Shown here piece after piece: positions 33,059 to 40,603 of a DNA stretch of 64,000 bases (position 1 is the stretch's first letter; each line of letters starts with the position of its first letter). The translations under genes and the position numbers were made by a program. The DNA comes from Acinetobacter brisouisimilis (lineage in GTDB: Bacteria; Pseudomonadota; Gammaproteobacteria; Pseudomonadales; Moraxellaceae), in NCBI RefSeq assembly GCF_000368265.1, contig NZ_KB851218.1:62001-126000 (forward strand), written 5' to 3'. The notes beneath the pieces are model-generated. The model worked only from the letters and a program-made list of their open reading frames with translations, searched no databases and was not told the DNA's origin.

Positions 33059-34117
33059 ATGGCTCTCATCCGTAAACGTCGCTTAACTGAGCAACAACAG
33101 CGACGGATTCAAAAACAGCATCAATCACGCCAAGAAGATATTGATACATCAAATGATCTCGAAGGCCTAGTGGTGCAACATTATGGACGTCAGTTAGAAG
33201 TCAAAGCATTATCAATTCCTGAACCACACCCTGAAAAACCGCCTGTTGCTGAAGGTGAACCTGAACCTTTCTGGAAACCCATTGAACTGGGTAGTGTCTG
33301 GCGTTGTCATACACGTACCAACCTCGAATTGCTGGTTACAGGCGATCGGGTCAAATGGCAGGCCGACCCCAATACGGGCTTAGGCATTATTACCGCAATT
33401 CACCCACGTCAGTCTTTACTGACCCGCCCTGACCGTTATCATAAAGTTAAACCGGTTGCTGCCAATGTCAGTTTGATTGTGGTTGTATTTGCTGCCTTGC
33501 CTGATCCTGCGCCAATGCTCATAGACCGTTATCTGGTGGCCTGTAAAAATGCAGAAATTCCAGCATTACTGGTCCTCAACAAAACCGACTTATTAAAAGA
33601 AAATGACCCGATTTTAACACTGGTCGCAGAGTATGAAGCGTTAGGCTATGAAGTCATGCAAACTTGCCTAACAGGTGATATTTCAGTGCTCGCACAGCGT
33701 TTAGACAATGAAACCGTTGCATTTGTTGGGCAATCTGGGGTTGGAAAAAGCTCCCTGATTAACATCATTGCGCCTGAAGCGGCACAAAAAACCAATATCA
33801 TTTCGGAAAATTCAGCGCTCGGTCAACACACGACAACATCAACCCGTCTGATCAGTTTTGGTGAAACAGGTGCATTGATTGACTCTCCTGGAATTCGTGA
33901 ATTTGGCTTATGGCATTTAACTTTAGATGCGGTTGAGCAGGGTTTTCCTGAAATTGCCAATCTGCTCGGATCTTGTCAGTTCCGTAACTGTACGCATAAG
34001 CATGAGAAAAACTGTGCACTGCGACAGGCAGCCAATGCAGGTGAAATTTTGCCGCGACGTCTGGAAAGTTTTTTACGTTTATGTGACGAGATTCAAGAAG
34101 CGCAACAAAAAAATTAA
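33059..34117 (+). CDS. rsgA: Small ribosomal subunit biogenesis GTPase RsgA
   Basis: RsgA checks late maturation of the 30S subunit. The 352-residue protein has a basic N-terminus, an OB-fold, and the family's circularly permuted G domain: G4 NKTD comes before G1 GQSGVGKSS and G3 DSPGI. The C-terminal zinc-binding set is CQFRNCTHKHEKNCAL. The Met at 33059, with AGGA just upstream, is preferred to earlier codons. Confidence 0.95.
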   Translation: MALIRKRRLTEQQQRRIQKQHQSRQEDIDTSNDLEGLVVQHYGRQLEVKALSIPEPHPEKPPVAEGEPEPFWKPIELGSVWRCHTRTNLELLVTGDRVKWQADPNTGLGIITAIHPRQSLLTRPDRYHKVKPVAANVSLIVVVFAALPDPAPMLIDRYLVACKNAEIPALLVLNKTDLLKENDPILTLVAEYEALGYEVMQTCLTGDISVLAQRLDNETVAFVGQSGVGKSSLINIIAPEAAQKTNIISENSALGQHTTTSTRLISFGETGALIDSPGIREFGLWHLTLDAVEQGFPEIANLLGSCQFRNCTHKHEKNCALRQAANAGEILPRRLESFLRLCDEIQEAQQKN

Positions 34118-34209
34118 GTTTGTTGAGATTTACCCTTGAAGCGAGGTTTTTGATCACTATTAATATAAGCTATACTCTAGCTCAATTTCTGATGGTTATA
34201 AGGTGAATT

Positions 34210-34620
34210 GTGGAACGTTGGTTTGAATTCATGGGGAATCACCCCTTTCTATTTGGTATTCTTGCCGTTCTTATCGTATTGTTTTTCGTATTTGAAGGAC
34301 GACGCAGCGGTCGAAAAATCTCACCACAATCCCTTGGTATTTTAGTCAAAGTTAAAAATGCCATTCTCATTGATTTACGTGATGCTAAAGATTTCCGTGA
34401 GGGGCATATCAGCGGTAGCCGTAACATTCCGTACAGCCAATTGTCTAGCCATATTGAAGAATTGAAAGGCTCAGATCGTCCATTGGTCTTTATTTGCAAT
34501 TTAGGTCAGGTTGCGGGAAGTGCGTTACAACAAGTTGGGCACGCTGACAGCTATCGTTTAGATGGCGGTGTTTCCAACTGGAAAGCACAAGGTTTACCAC
34601 TTGTAAAAGCAAAAAAATAA
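34210..34620 (+). CDS. YibN-like membrane-anchored rhodanese-domain protein
   Basis: The 136-residue protein has one N-terminal membrane helix (PFLFGILAVLIVLFFVF) and a rhodanese domain (DLRDAKDFREGHISGSRNIP). The active loop reads CNLGQVAG, with the catalytic Cys kept. The yibN-grxC-secB order matches E. coli. The gene begins with GTG at 34210 after an AAGGTG site. Sulfurtransferase activity is inferred; the physiological donor is unknown. Confidence 0.88.
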   Translation: MERWFEFMGNHPFLFGILAVLIVLFFVFEGRRSGRKISPQSLGILVKVKNAILIDLRDAKDFREGHISGSRNIPYSQLSSHIEELKGSDRPLVFICNLGQVAGSALQQVGHADSYRLDGGVSNWKAQGLPLVKAKK

Positions 34621-34632
34621 TTTGAGGAGAAT

Positions 34633-34890
34633 ATGATGCCTGAAGTAGTAATCTATTCAACAACCGTTTGCCCATACTGTATTCGTGCAAAACAGTTACT
34701 CGAACGCAAAGGCGTGGCATATAAAGAAATCAATCTTTCCAACGAAGCACCTGAAGTACGTGTGGAATTGATGCAGCGTACCAACCACCGCACTGTGCCA
34801 CAAATTTTTATTAATGATCAATTTATTGGTGGGTTTGACCAACTTTACGCTTTAGAGCGTGAAGGTAAACTTGACCAGTTACTGGCATAA
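34633..34890 (+). CDS. grxC: Glutaredoxin 3
   Basis: The 84- or 85-residue glutaredoxin has the CPYC redox pair (VCPYCIRAKQLL), the TVPQIFIND cis-Pro segment and GGFDQL at the glutathione-binding end. It reduces disulfides and glutathione adducts. Two Met codons in a row (34633, 34636) follow a GAGGAG site. It lies between the rhodanese and secB genes. Confidence 0.95.
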   Translation: MMPEVVIYSTTVCPYCIRAKQLLERKGVAYKEINLSNEAPEVRVELMQRTNHRTVPQIFINDQFIGGFDQLYALEREGKLDQLLA

Positions 34891-34919
34891 TTTCTATCAC
34901 ACGAAGGATTTAACTTAAA

Positions 34920-35372
34920 ATGAGTGAAGAACAACAAGCTCAATTGGCTTTAGAGCGTATTTATACTAAAGATGTTTCTTTTGAAGTTCCTGGCGCACAA
35001 GTTTTTACCCAAGAATGGCAGCCAGAATTAAATATCAATCTTTCATCTGCTGCAGAAAAAATTGACCCAACTCACTATGAAGTTTCATTAAAAGTGGTTG
35101 TAGAAGCGCAGAATGCAGGTGAAACCGCATTTTTAGTGGATGTGACTCAATCAGGCATTTTCCTGATTAGCGATATTGAAGATGAACGTCTTCCTTACAT
35201 TTTAGGTGCATACTGCCCAAATATTTTGTTCCCGTTCTTGCGCGAAGCAGTGAATGACCTTGTGACTAAAGGTAGCTTCCCTCAATTGTTGTTGACCCCT
35301 ATCAACTTCGATGCTGAGTTTGAAGCGAACATGCAGCGTGCGCAACTGGCTGCTGCTGAAGGTCAAGCATAA
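34920..35372 (+). CDS. secB: Protein-export chaperone SecB
   Basis: SecB keeps preproteins unfolded and delivers them to SecA. The 150-residue product has the typical [16 protein letters not shown] start and the [21 protein letters not shown] segment. It ends the rhodanese-grxC-secB operon before a terminator. Confidence 0.97.
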   Translation: MSEEQQAQLALERIYTKDVSFEVPGAQVFTQEWQPELNINLSSAAEKIDPTHYEVSLKVVVEAQNAGETAFLVDVTQSGIFLISDIEDERLPYILGAYCPNILFPFLREAVNDLVTKGSFPQLLLTPINFDAEFEANMQRAQLAAAEGQA

Positions 35373-35390
35373 GTTTTGCTGTAAAATATA

Positions 35391-35422
35391 AATAAAAGCC
35401 ACACTCTGTGTGCTTTTATTTA
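35391..35422 (+). terminator. Terminator of the secB operon
   Basis: AATAAAAGCCACAC pairs with GTGTGCTTTTATT with a single bulged C. The stem is T-rich on its 3' side, 20 bases past the secB stop. Confidence 0.75.
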
Positions 35423-35597
35423 TATACAAGTTAGCTATATAATTATTACGATTGTGACTATAGTCACACTCTATTGCTTTTATACGAACAAATATTATTC
35501 ATTATTACAAATATATCCATTACAATCACTGTATAGAAATAGATCCATGGATGCGTGGCTATAAATACATTTTTCGTCTAGGTCAAAATAAATTAGA

Positions 35598-36968
35598 ATG
35601 TCTCGTACCTCCATACGTACTCTTGATTCAACAGCGCTTTTATCCTTAGTAAGCCAACTGACCGATGCGATTCAGCAAAGTATTACGCCCAGTGTGCTCT
35701 TAGAATATTGCTGTGCACAACTACAGACCAGTGAGGCATGGCTATTTGAACAATATCACCTTTGGGATGAATGCCATTTTTTTAACACGCCTGACAGCTC
35801 ATTTTCAGAAACTCAGAGTCAGCAGCACATTTCCCAACACGAGTTTAAGCCATGCCATCCTCATATTGCGATGGCACCAACAAGTAACTCTGCATCAAAT
35901 TACTGTTCAAAGCTAACCTTTAAACTCGCCACGCGTGAAAATCTGGCCAGTATTTATTTATATTTACAATTTACAATACCGCAACCGCAGACGCTGTTCA
36001 CCAGTATGGAGTTTATGCTGTTTCTCAACATTGTCCGTATGTACTTTTCAGAACGAGCAAGTTTTAAAAATAATTTTTTTCATTCTTTAAATATTAGCGA
36101 GTTTTATCAAGATATTGTTGATAATGCGCCTGTCATGATTTATGCGCTTGATGAACAGCAGCGGATTGTGATGTGGAATAAACAATGTGAACAGGTCTTC
36201 GGCTGGTCAAAACAAGAATTACAACAATTTGAGCAACCACTGAAACTGTTCTATCCAGATAAAAAATACCGAGATCGGATCTTAAAACAAACCGCACAAA
36301 ATACAGGCTCAAAAAAACTCAAAGAATGGAACCCTCTACACCGTGATGGCAATATGCTTACTACGCTTTGGGCGCAGTTATTGCTGCCTGACCAGACTAC
36401 TTTAAATTTCGGCATTGATATTACTGAGCAGCGTAAAACTGAAAAAATCCTAAAAACCCGTGCCAGTACAGACGGATTGACCCAGTGCTTTAACCGTGAT
36501 GAAATTTTGCATCAGCTTGAACAACTGCTCGAAGAGAGTCAAAATCAGCAGCAGCTTTTGCCTTTTTGTGTATTTATGCTGGATCTCGATCATTTCAAAA
36601 GTATTAATGATACTTGGGGGCATTTGGCAGGCGATGAATCCCTGATTCACTTTAGTCAACTCCTGCGCTCTTCTCGCAAACAAAATATGACTGTTGGGCG
36701 TTTTGGTGGCGAAGAGTTTTTACTGATCATGAAAGTTTCGTCATTGGATGAAGCTATGGAATTTGACTGCACACTAAGAACAACCCTGCAAAACCATCCA
36801 TTGATGTATCATGACCAAACCATCAAACTCAATTACAGTGCAGGTGTAGTACTGATTGAGCAAGGATGCTGTAATTTAACCAATCTACTGACCAGTGTTG
36901 ATCAAGCTTTATACCATGCCAAAAAAACAGGTCGTGGACGTACCATTCAAGCTGAACAACATTTTTAA
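35598..36968 (+). CDS. Diguanylate cyclase with PAS and GGDEF domains
   Basis: The 456-residue protein has an N-terminal region of no known type (residues 1-170), a PAS domain (about 172-285, DNAPVMIYALDEQQRIVMWN) and a GGDEF domain. The active site reads RFGGEEFLL and the Mg-binding DLDHFKSINDTWGHLAGD is intact, so c-di-GMP synthesis is expected. The inhibitory I-site RxxD, expected six to nine residues before GGEEF, is missing (the residues are K and M). No membrane helix is evident, so it is probably cytoplasmic. It stands alone. The signal sensed is unknown. Confidence 0.88.
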   Translation: MSRTSIRTLDSTALLSLVSQLTDAIQQSITPSVLLEYCCAQLQTSEAWLFEQYHLWDECHFFNTPDSSFSETQSQQHISQHEFKPCHPHIAMAPTSNSASNYCSKLTFKLATRENLASIYLYLQFTIPQPQTLFTSMEFMLFLNIVRMYFSERASFKNNFFHSLNISEFYQDIVDNAPVMIYALDEQQRIVMWNKQCEQVFGWSKQELQQFEQPLKLFYPDKKYRDRILKQTAQNTGSKKLKEWNPLHRDGNMLTTLWAQLLLPDQTTLNFGIDITEQRKTEKILKTRASTDGLTQCFNRDEILHQLEQLLEESQNQQQLLPFCVFMLDLDHFKSINDTWGHLAGDESLIHFSQLLRSSRKQNMTVGRFGGEEFLLIMKVSSLDEAMEFDCTLRTTLQNHPLMYHDQTIKLNYSAGVVLIEQGCCNLTNLLTSVDQALYHAKKTGRGRTIQAEQHF

Positions 36969-37045
36969 GTTAACAATTTTCTATCACACTGGGCAGAAAA
37001 GCGCTCTATGATCTAATTTTGTACAACAATAAGGTTTTTTTAAAT

Positions 37046-38347
37046 ATGGCAAATTCAGCAAACTCCCCGACTCGGCGTTTTTTAAAACTTGCAGGGATGA
37101 CAGCGAGCATTGCCACCAAAACAGTTTCAAATAGCCTGCGCAGCCTAAACGCAGATGAAAACCAAAAAAATGCGGCCAAGTCTAAACTTTTTCAGGAAAT
37201 TGGAATCCAAATTGCCGATACTCTGGGGCAAATGAAAGGCGCGGTCATGAAAGTGGGGCAAATTGCCTCGCAATACAAAGATATTTTCCCACCTGAAGTT
37301 GCCCAAGCCATTAGTAAATTGCAACGCCAAGCCCCTGCCATGCCTTTTGCTGAAATTCGGGCGCAGGTCGAGTCTGAGCTAGGACAACCACTTGAAAAGC
37401 TATTTACTCACTTCAATGAAACACCTTTTGCCGCAGCATCAATTGGACAAGTGCATCGAGCAACCCTAAACAACGGGCAAGATGTGGTGGTCAAAGTCCA
37501 ATATCCTGGCGTTGATCATGCCTGCGAGAGTGATCTGAAACAGATTCGGCTGGCGCTACGCATGATGGGAATGCTAAAAATTGATAAAGATTTGCAAGAT
37601 CAGTTATTTACTGAAATTCAAGAAAGCCTTACCAATGAACTCAACTATGAACTTGAAGCACAAAACCTTGAGATTGCACGAGCATTCCATCAAAAATTAG
37701 ACTCAAAAGTGATTATTCCACAAGTATTTAAGGAATACTCGACTCGGCATATTTTAACCCTCAGCTTTGAAGCGGGTGACAGTATTGAGCATGCCAGTAC
37801 ATGGTCACAAGAGTTGCGCAATGAGTTAGGCAAACGCCTGTTTACTGCGATGGGACAGGAAATTTTTTATTTAAAACGTTTTCACTGCGACCCACACCCC
37901 GGTAATCTGGCATTTCGTCCCGATGGCAGTGTGGTGGTTTATGACTATGGTGGTGTCAAACAGCTCAGCACTGAGCAGGTCCAGTATTTTAAAAAACTGA
38001 TCTATGCTGCCAGACAGAGCAATATTCTAGAACTGGAAAATGCACTCACCGAATTACAAGTCCTGACCGAAAAGCAGCGCTTTCCAAACGAATTGTATCA
38101 TGATTGGTTAGAAATTCTATTACGCCCGTTAATCCAGCATTATGACTTTGCAGAAAACAGCGCACATCATGATGGGATGTTACTCATGAAGGCTTCTTTA
38201 AAATATTGGGATATTTTTAAGCCTTCGCCAAACACCTTAATGTTAAACCGAACCTTTACAGGGCATTACTGGAATCTGGTGCATTTAAAGGTAAAAGACG
38301 ATCTCAATAGCCTGTTTAATGAGCTAATTCCTGACAACATGTCATAA
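37046..38347 (+). CDS. AarF/UbiB/ABC1-family atypical kinase-like protein
   Basis: The 433-residue protein has the KxGQ motif in GAVMKVGQIAS, the Ala-rich loop AAASIGQVHRA, the VAIK-like Lys in VVVKVQYPGV, and the HCDPHPGNLAF catalytic segment with VVYDYGGVKQL. The family includes UbiB, which helps coenzyme Q synthesis, but this protein lacks the C-terminal membrane helices of UbiB. It is closer to the soluble ABC1 proteins often found as a second copy. I start at 37046; a TTG upstream (37019) opens the frame earlier. Function is inferred only at family level. Confidence 0.82.
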   Translation: MANSANSPTRRFLKLAGMTASIATKTVSNSLRSLNADENQKNAAKSKLFQEIGIQIADTLGQMKGAVMKVGQIASQYKDIFPPEVAQAISKLQRQAPAMPFAEIRAQVESELGQPLEKLFTHFNETPFAAASIGQVHRATLNNGQDVVVKVQYPGVDHACESDLKQIRLALRMMGMLKIDKDLQDQLFTEIQESLTNELNYELEAQNLEIARAFHQKLDSKVIIPQVFKEYSTRHILTLSFEAGDSIEHASTWSQELRNELGKRLFTAMGQEIFYLKRFHCDPHPGNLAFRPDGSVVVYDYGGVKQLSTEQVQYFKKLIYAARQSNILELENALTELQVLTEKQRFPNELYHDWLEILLRPLIQHYDFAENSAHHDGMLLMKASLKYWDIFKPSPNTLMLNRTFTGHYWNLVHLKVKDDLNSLFNELIPDNMS

Positions 38348-38425
38348 ATCTCTTCTACAATAAATCCATCGATTTAAAATTGATTCATCGGATTTTAAAC
38401 GAGTCGATTGAAATTCAATTTATTG

Positions 38426-38465
38426 CGAAGCCTAAAATCCATCCTCCTTTTAGGCTTCTTTTTTT
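38426..38465 (+). terminator. Terminator of the AarF-like gene
   Basis: GAAGCCTAAAA pairs with TTTTAGGCTTC around a 10-base loop, followed by seven T. It sits ~80 bases past the stop. Confidence 0.9.
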
Positions 38466-38520
38466 ATGTGCCAGAACAATGCTATGCTTCGCTGTATTTT
38501 GAAAAATCATCGAGGTTACT

Positions 38521-38853
38521 ATGGCTCAAGCCCTATTAGAGCAATTAAAAAACGGTCAAGCTAAATTTGCAGATGTAATTAGCTACATCGAACAGCATTA
38601 CACCCATACCCCAACTGCTTTTCAAAATGGCGCTCAGCATAATGCCAGCACTGAAAATCAAGGCAGTGCCAAAGTCTTTTCGTTTGCACAGTTAAATGGC
38701 TTAAACCCAGCAGATACGCTTGCATTGTTTGCGGAACATTATGCTGCTGTGTTAGCAACGCCTGAAAGCACTGACCATCAAAACATCCGTCAGTTTATGC
38801 AGCATGGCTGGCAAGGGATTAAATTTGAAGGTCAAGCTTTAGCAGCAAAATAA
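38521..38853 (+). CDS. HopJ type III effector-family protein (chromosomal homologue)
   Basis: The 110-residue protein fits the HopJ family: SYIEQHYTHTPTAFQNG near the N-terminus, a VFSFAQLNGLNPADTLALFAEHY core, and an NIRQFMQHGW end. The family was named from Pseudomonas syringae, but many non-pathogens without a type III system carry it in the chromosome, so effector function should not be assumed. No secretion genes are near. An AGGTTACT site precedes the start. Confidence 0.8.
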   Translation: MAQALLEQLKNGQAKFADVISYIEQHYTHTPTAFQNGAQHNASTENQGSAKVFSFAQLNGLNPADTLALFAEHYAAVLATPESTDHQNIRQFMQHGWQGIKFEGQALAAK

Positions 38854-38903
38854 TTCTGTATTGCTTTTCATCAAAAGATGGCGCTCAGCTGACTGCTGAT
38901 CAG

Positions 38904-38938
38904 TTAAGGAGATGATCAATAATCTCCTTAATTTTCTT
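38904..38938 (+). terminator. Terminator of the HopJ-family gene
   Basis: Perfect 10-base arms TTAAGGAGAT and ATCTCCTTAA (38904-38931) flank an 8-base loop and are followed by a T-rich run. Confidence 0.85.
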
Positions 38939-39004
38939 TGAATAACTATAAAAAATAAATACTTAGATATATGTTGTTTTCTAATGTCTACGAATAAGAA
39001 ACGA

Positions 39005-39052
39005 AGCCTCGCAAGGAAAGCTGATCGAGGCGTAGTACGCCTTCCCCCAAAA
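39005..39052. repeat. GC-rich structured intergenic element (REP-like candidate)
   Basis: GCCTCG and CGAGGC form a stem around a 14-base loop, immediately joined to the near-palindrome GGCGTAGTACGCC, then a C-run. It stands out from the AT-rich surroundings. It resembles a REP-type palindrome or the core of a small structured RNA. I cannot tell which without other copies. Confidence 0.35.
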
Positions 39053-39125
39053 ACAGTTTTTTTCTAAAGTATTGTCATTTCAAACTGTTGTGAAAATATC
39101 GCCACAAAACATATCATCACATTAA

Positions 39126-39163
39126 TTTAAAAATAAAATGCCAGTCAATTTCTTGACTGACCA
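39126..39163 (-). terminator. Terminator of crcB-DUF190 transcript
   Basis: CAGTCAA (39142-39148) pairs with TTGACTG (39153-39159). On the minus strand it runs into a TTTTATTTTT tract. It is about 30 bases past the DUF190 stop. Confidence 0.8.
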
Positions 39164-39187
39164 GCATTCAACTTTTAAGCGAGTCTT

Positions 39188-39508
39188 TTATGTTAATTGT
39201 CCAAGCGAACCAAATTCGACAGGAATTTTGACATAAAACAAGGACAGCTCTTGTTGCTGCAAATAATCAAGTAACTCATCTGCCTGTTGAGCGGTCACAA
39301 TCAATTCCACTTGAATGGGTTGATCTGCCAGCTCAAAAAAACGACTTGAATGGCTTGCACCTTGTCGCCCAACGCTTTCGAGTGCAGTCAAAACTGTTGC
39401 ACCCTGAATTTTAAATTGCTGTGCAACAGTCAGTAACCATTTATACATGGCTTTGCCACGATATTGCACTTGCTGTTCGGTATAAAAACGCAATAAATAG
39501 CCTTGCAT
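39188..39508 (-). CDS. DUF190 protein associated with fluoride export
   Basis: The 106-residue protein matches DUF190, a small ferredoxin-like/PII-like fold often encoded next to crcB under fluoride riboswitches. Segments such as GATVLTALESVGRQG and VELIVTAQQADELLDYLQ are typical. I choose the Met at 39508, with GGAGG just upstream; the frame opens at TTG 39520. It probably supports or regulates the channel CrcB; the mechanism is not known. Confidence 0.85.
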   Translation of the reverse strand: MQGYLLRFYTEQQVQYRGKAMYKWLLTVAQQFKIQGATVLTALESVGRQGASHSSRFFELADQPIQVELIVTAQQADELLDYLQQQELSLFYVKIPVEFGSLGQLT

Positions 39509-39521
39509 ATCTGCCTCCAAT

Positions 39522-39905
39522 TCAAGCCTGTGCGGTCAAATAATGATGTGCTGCCATTCCCAGAAAAGTACACAGTAATGAACCGATCAAATGCACCGAG
39601 ATTGCCAGACATGCCAGACTGAGTTTGCCATTTTGTAACAAATTCATAATTTCAGCAGAAAATGTTGAAAATGTCGTCAGTGCACCGCAGAACCCTGTAA
39701 TGACAAATAATTTATAGTTTGGACTCAGACTACTTTGTGCAAAAAAGGCAATCGAAAAGCCAATAATAAAACCGCCAATCAGATTGACTGCTACTGTTCC
39801 AAGTGGAATTTCTGGGTAGATTGCATTGAGTTTTAAGCCTAAAAACCAGCGTGTCCACGCACCGAGGACAGAACCTAAGGCAATTGAAATAAGTGAATAA
39901 TACAT
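39522..39905 (-). CDS. crcB: Fluoride ion exporter CrcB (Fluc)
   Basis: CrcB forms a dual-topology dimeric fluoride channel that lowers cytoplasmic fluoride. The 127-residue protein has four membrane helices and the family motifs GAWTRWFLGLKL, NLIGGFIIGF and GFCGALTTFSTFSAE with its pore-lining Phe and Thr residues. An AAAGGAG site lies 10 bases before the ATG. The 5' leader carries a fluoride riboswitch, which supports the function directly. Confidence 0.96.
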   Translation of the reverse strand: MYYSLISIALGSVLGAWTRWFLGLKLNAIYPEIPLGTVAVNLIGGFIIGFSIAFFAQSSLSPNYKLFVITGFCGALTTFSTFSAEIMNLLQNGKLSLACLAISVHLIGSLLCTFLGMAAHHYLTAQA

Positions 39906-39977
39906 AATGATCTGTCTCCTTTAGCACAGATCTAAAAGAGCATAAGCAAAGAATGGGTAACGCATAGAAGTACTCCT

Positions 39978-40011
39978 GACAGAGTACGTATACAAACCTA
40001 CGTACCCTGTC
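39978..40011 (-). promoter_or_regulatory. Expression-platform hairpin of the fluoride riboswitch
   Basis: On the minus strand a 13-pair stem with one G-U pair begins GACAGGGTACGTA and ends TACGTACTCTGTC, with an 8-base loop. No T-run follows. The 3' arm can instead form GTACTC/GAGTAC with the next bases, and the 5' arm can pair with the aptamer's CCTACGT tail. These three pairings exclude one another, as expected of a switching region. Confidence 0.55.
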
Positions 40012-40025
40012 TAGATGAAGGATGA

Positions 40026-40078
40026 CGTAGGCATCATTAGCCGATATGGCGGTTTGTTACGGGAGGAATGCCATCTCC
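40026..40078 (-). promoter_or_regulatory. Fluoride riboswitch aptamer (crcB motif)
   Basis: On the minus strand the leader begins GGAGATGGCATTCCTCC. This is a P1 stem GGAG/CTCC whose loop contains GGCAT. Next come the CCGCC and CGGC stem and the tail AATGATGCCTACG. The loop GGCAT is complementary to ATGCC in the tail, giving the pseudoknot of the fluoride aptamer. The sequence closely matches the crcB-motif consensus known from Pseudomonas and lies ~120 bases upstream of crcB in the right direction. Confidence 0.93.
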
Positions 40079-40095
40079 AGATGAACTTATCTTAG

Positions 40096-40127
40096 ACGAT
40101 TTTTCATCGGCATGAAAAATCGTTTTT
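40096..40127. terminator. Hairpin after the GFA gene, upstream of the riboswitch
   Basis: Perfect 12-base arms ACGATTTTTCAT and ATGAAAAATCGT flank a 4-base loop. The T-run lies on the plus-strand side only. It probably separates the GFA transcript from the riboswitch transcript, though as a minus-strand terminator it is not canonical. Confidence 0.55.
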
Positions 40128-40137
40128 CCCGATCTTT

Positions 40138-40545
40138 TTATGGGCGTTCTGCATACTGTGGCAATACATCACAAATCTCATCCCACTCCGCTTTTGATGC
40201 TGCAAAAATATGCATGGTTGGTTTTTGTTGTAAAGGCGTATCCAGTGTTCCAATACGCAGGCGATAAGAATCTGGAGTTTCTGCTTTCACGCTGATAATC
40301 GGTGAACCACATTCACTACAGAAACAACGTTGTGTCGTTGCAGTTGACTGATATTTTTTAAGTAAGTGTTCACCCTGCACAATTTTAAAGTCTGCAACAC
40401 GAATTGGGGCATTGACTGCATAAGCACTACCATTGGCTTTACGGCAACGTTGGCAATGACATTCGACCATATCACCAATTGCACCATGTACTTCGTATTG
40501 AATGCCTTGGCATAAGCAACTGCCACGATAGATCGTTTCAGACAT
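40138..40545 (-). CDS. GFA-family (glutathione-dependent formaldehyde-activating-like) zinc protein
   Basis: The 135-residue protein has the zinc-binding pattern of the GFA/CENP-V family: GSCLCQGIQYEV, CHCQRCRKANGS and FCSECGSPI. The archetype binds glutathione-formaldehyde adducts, but most members have no proven activity. It is the first of a minus-strand pair of transcripts with the riboswitch below it, and no obvious partner. Confidence 0.85.
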   Translation of the reverse strand: MSETIYRGSCLCQGIQYEVHGAIGDMVECHCQRCRKANGSAYAVNAPIRVADFKIVQGEHLLKKYQSTATTQRCFCSECGSPIISVKAETPDSYRLRIGTLDTPLQQKPTMHIFAASKAEWDEICDVLPQYAERP

Positions 40546-40603
40546 TTATTCTTCCCTCATGTTGTATTTATCGTGGCGTCAGCATAACAAAAAAATGTAG
40601 GCT

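Larger units (their letters stand above)
38854..39187. other. Intergenic region with two terminators and a GC-rich structured stretch
   Basis: This gap separates two convergent genes. It has a terminator at each end (38904-38935 and 39126-39163) and, between them, a short GC-rich stretch with nested inverted repeats (about 39005-39050). No ORF is supported. Confidence 0.55.

Noticed and set aside
39900..40080. T-box or other riboswitch class upstream of crcB
   Set aside because: The pseudoknot and flanking sequence match the fluoride aptamer specifically.
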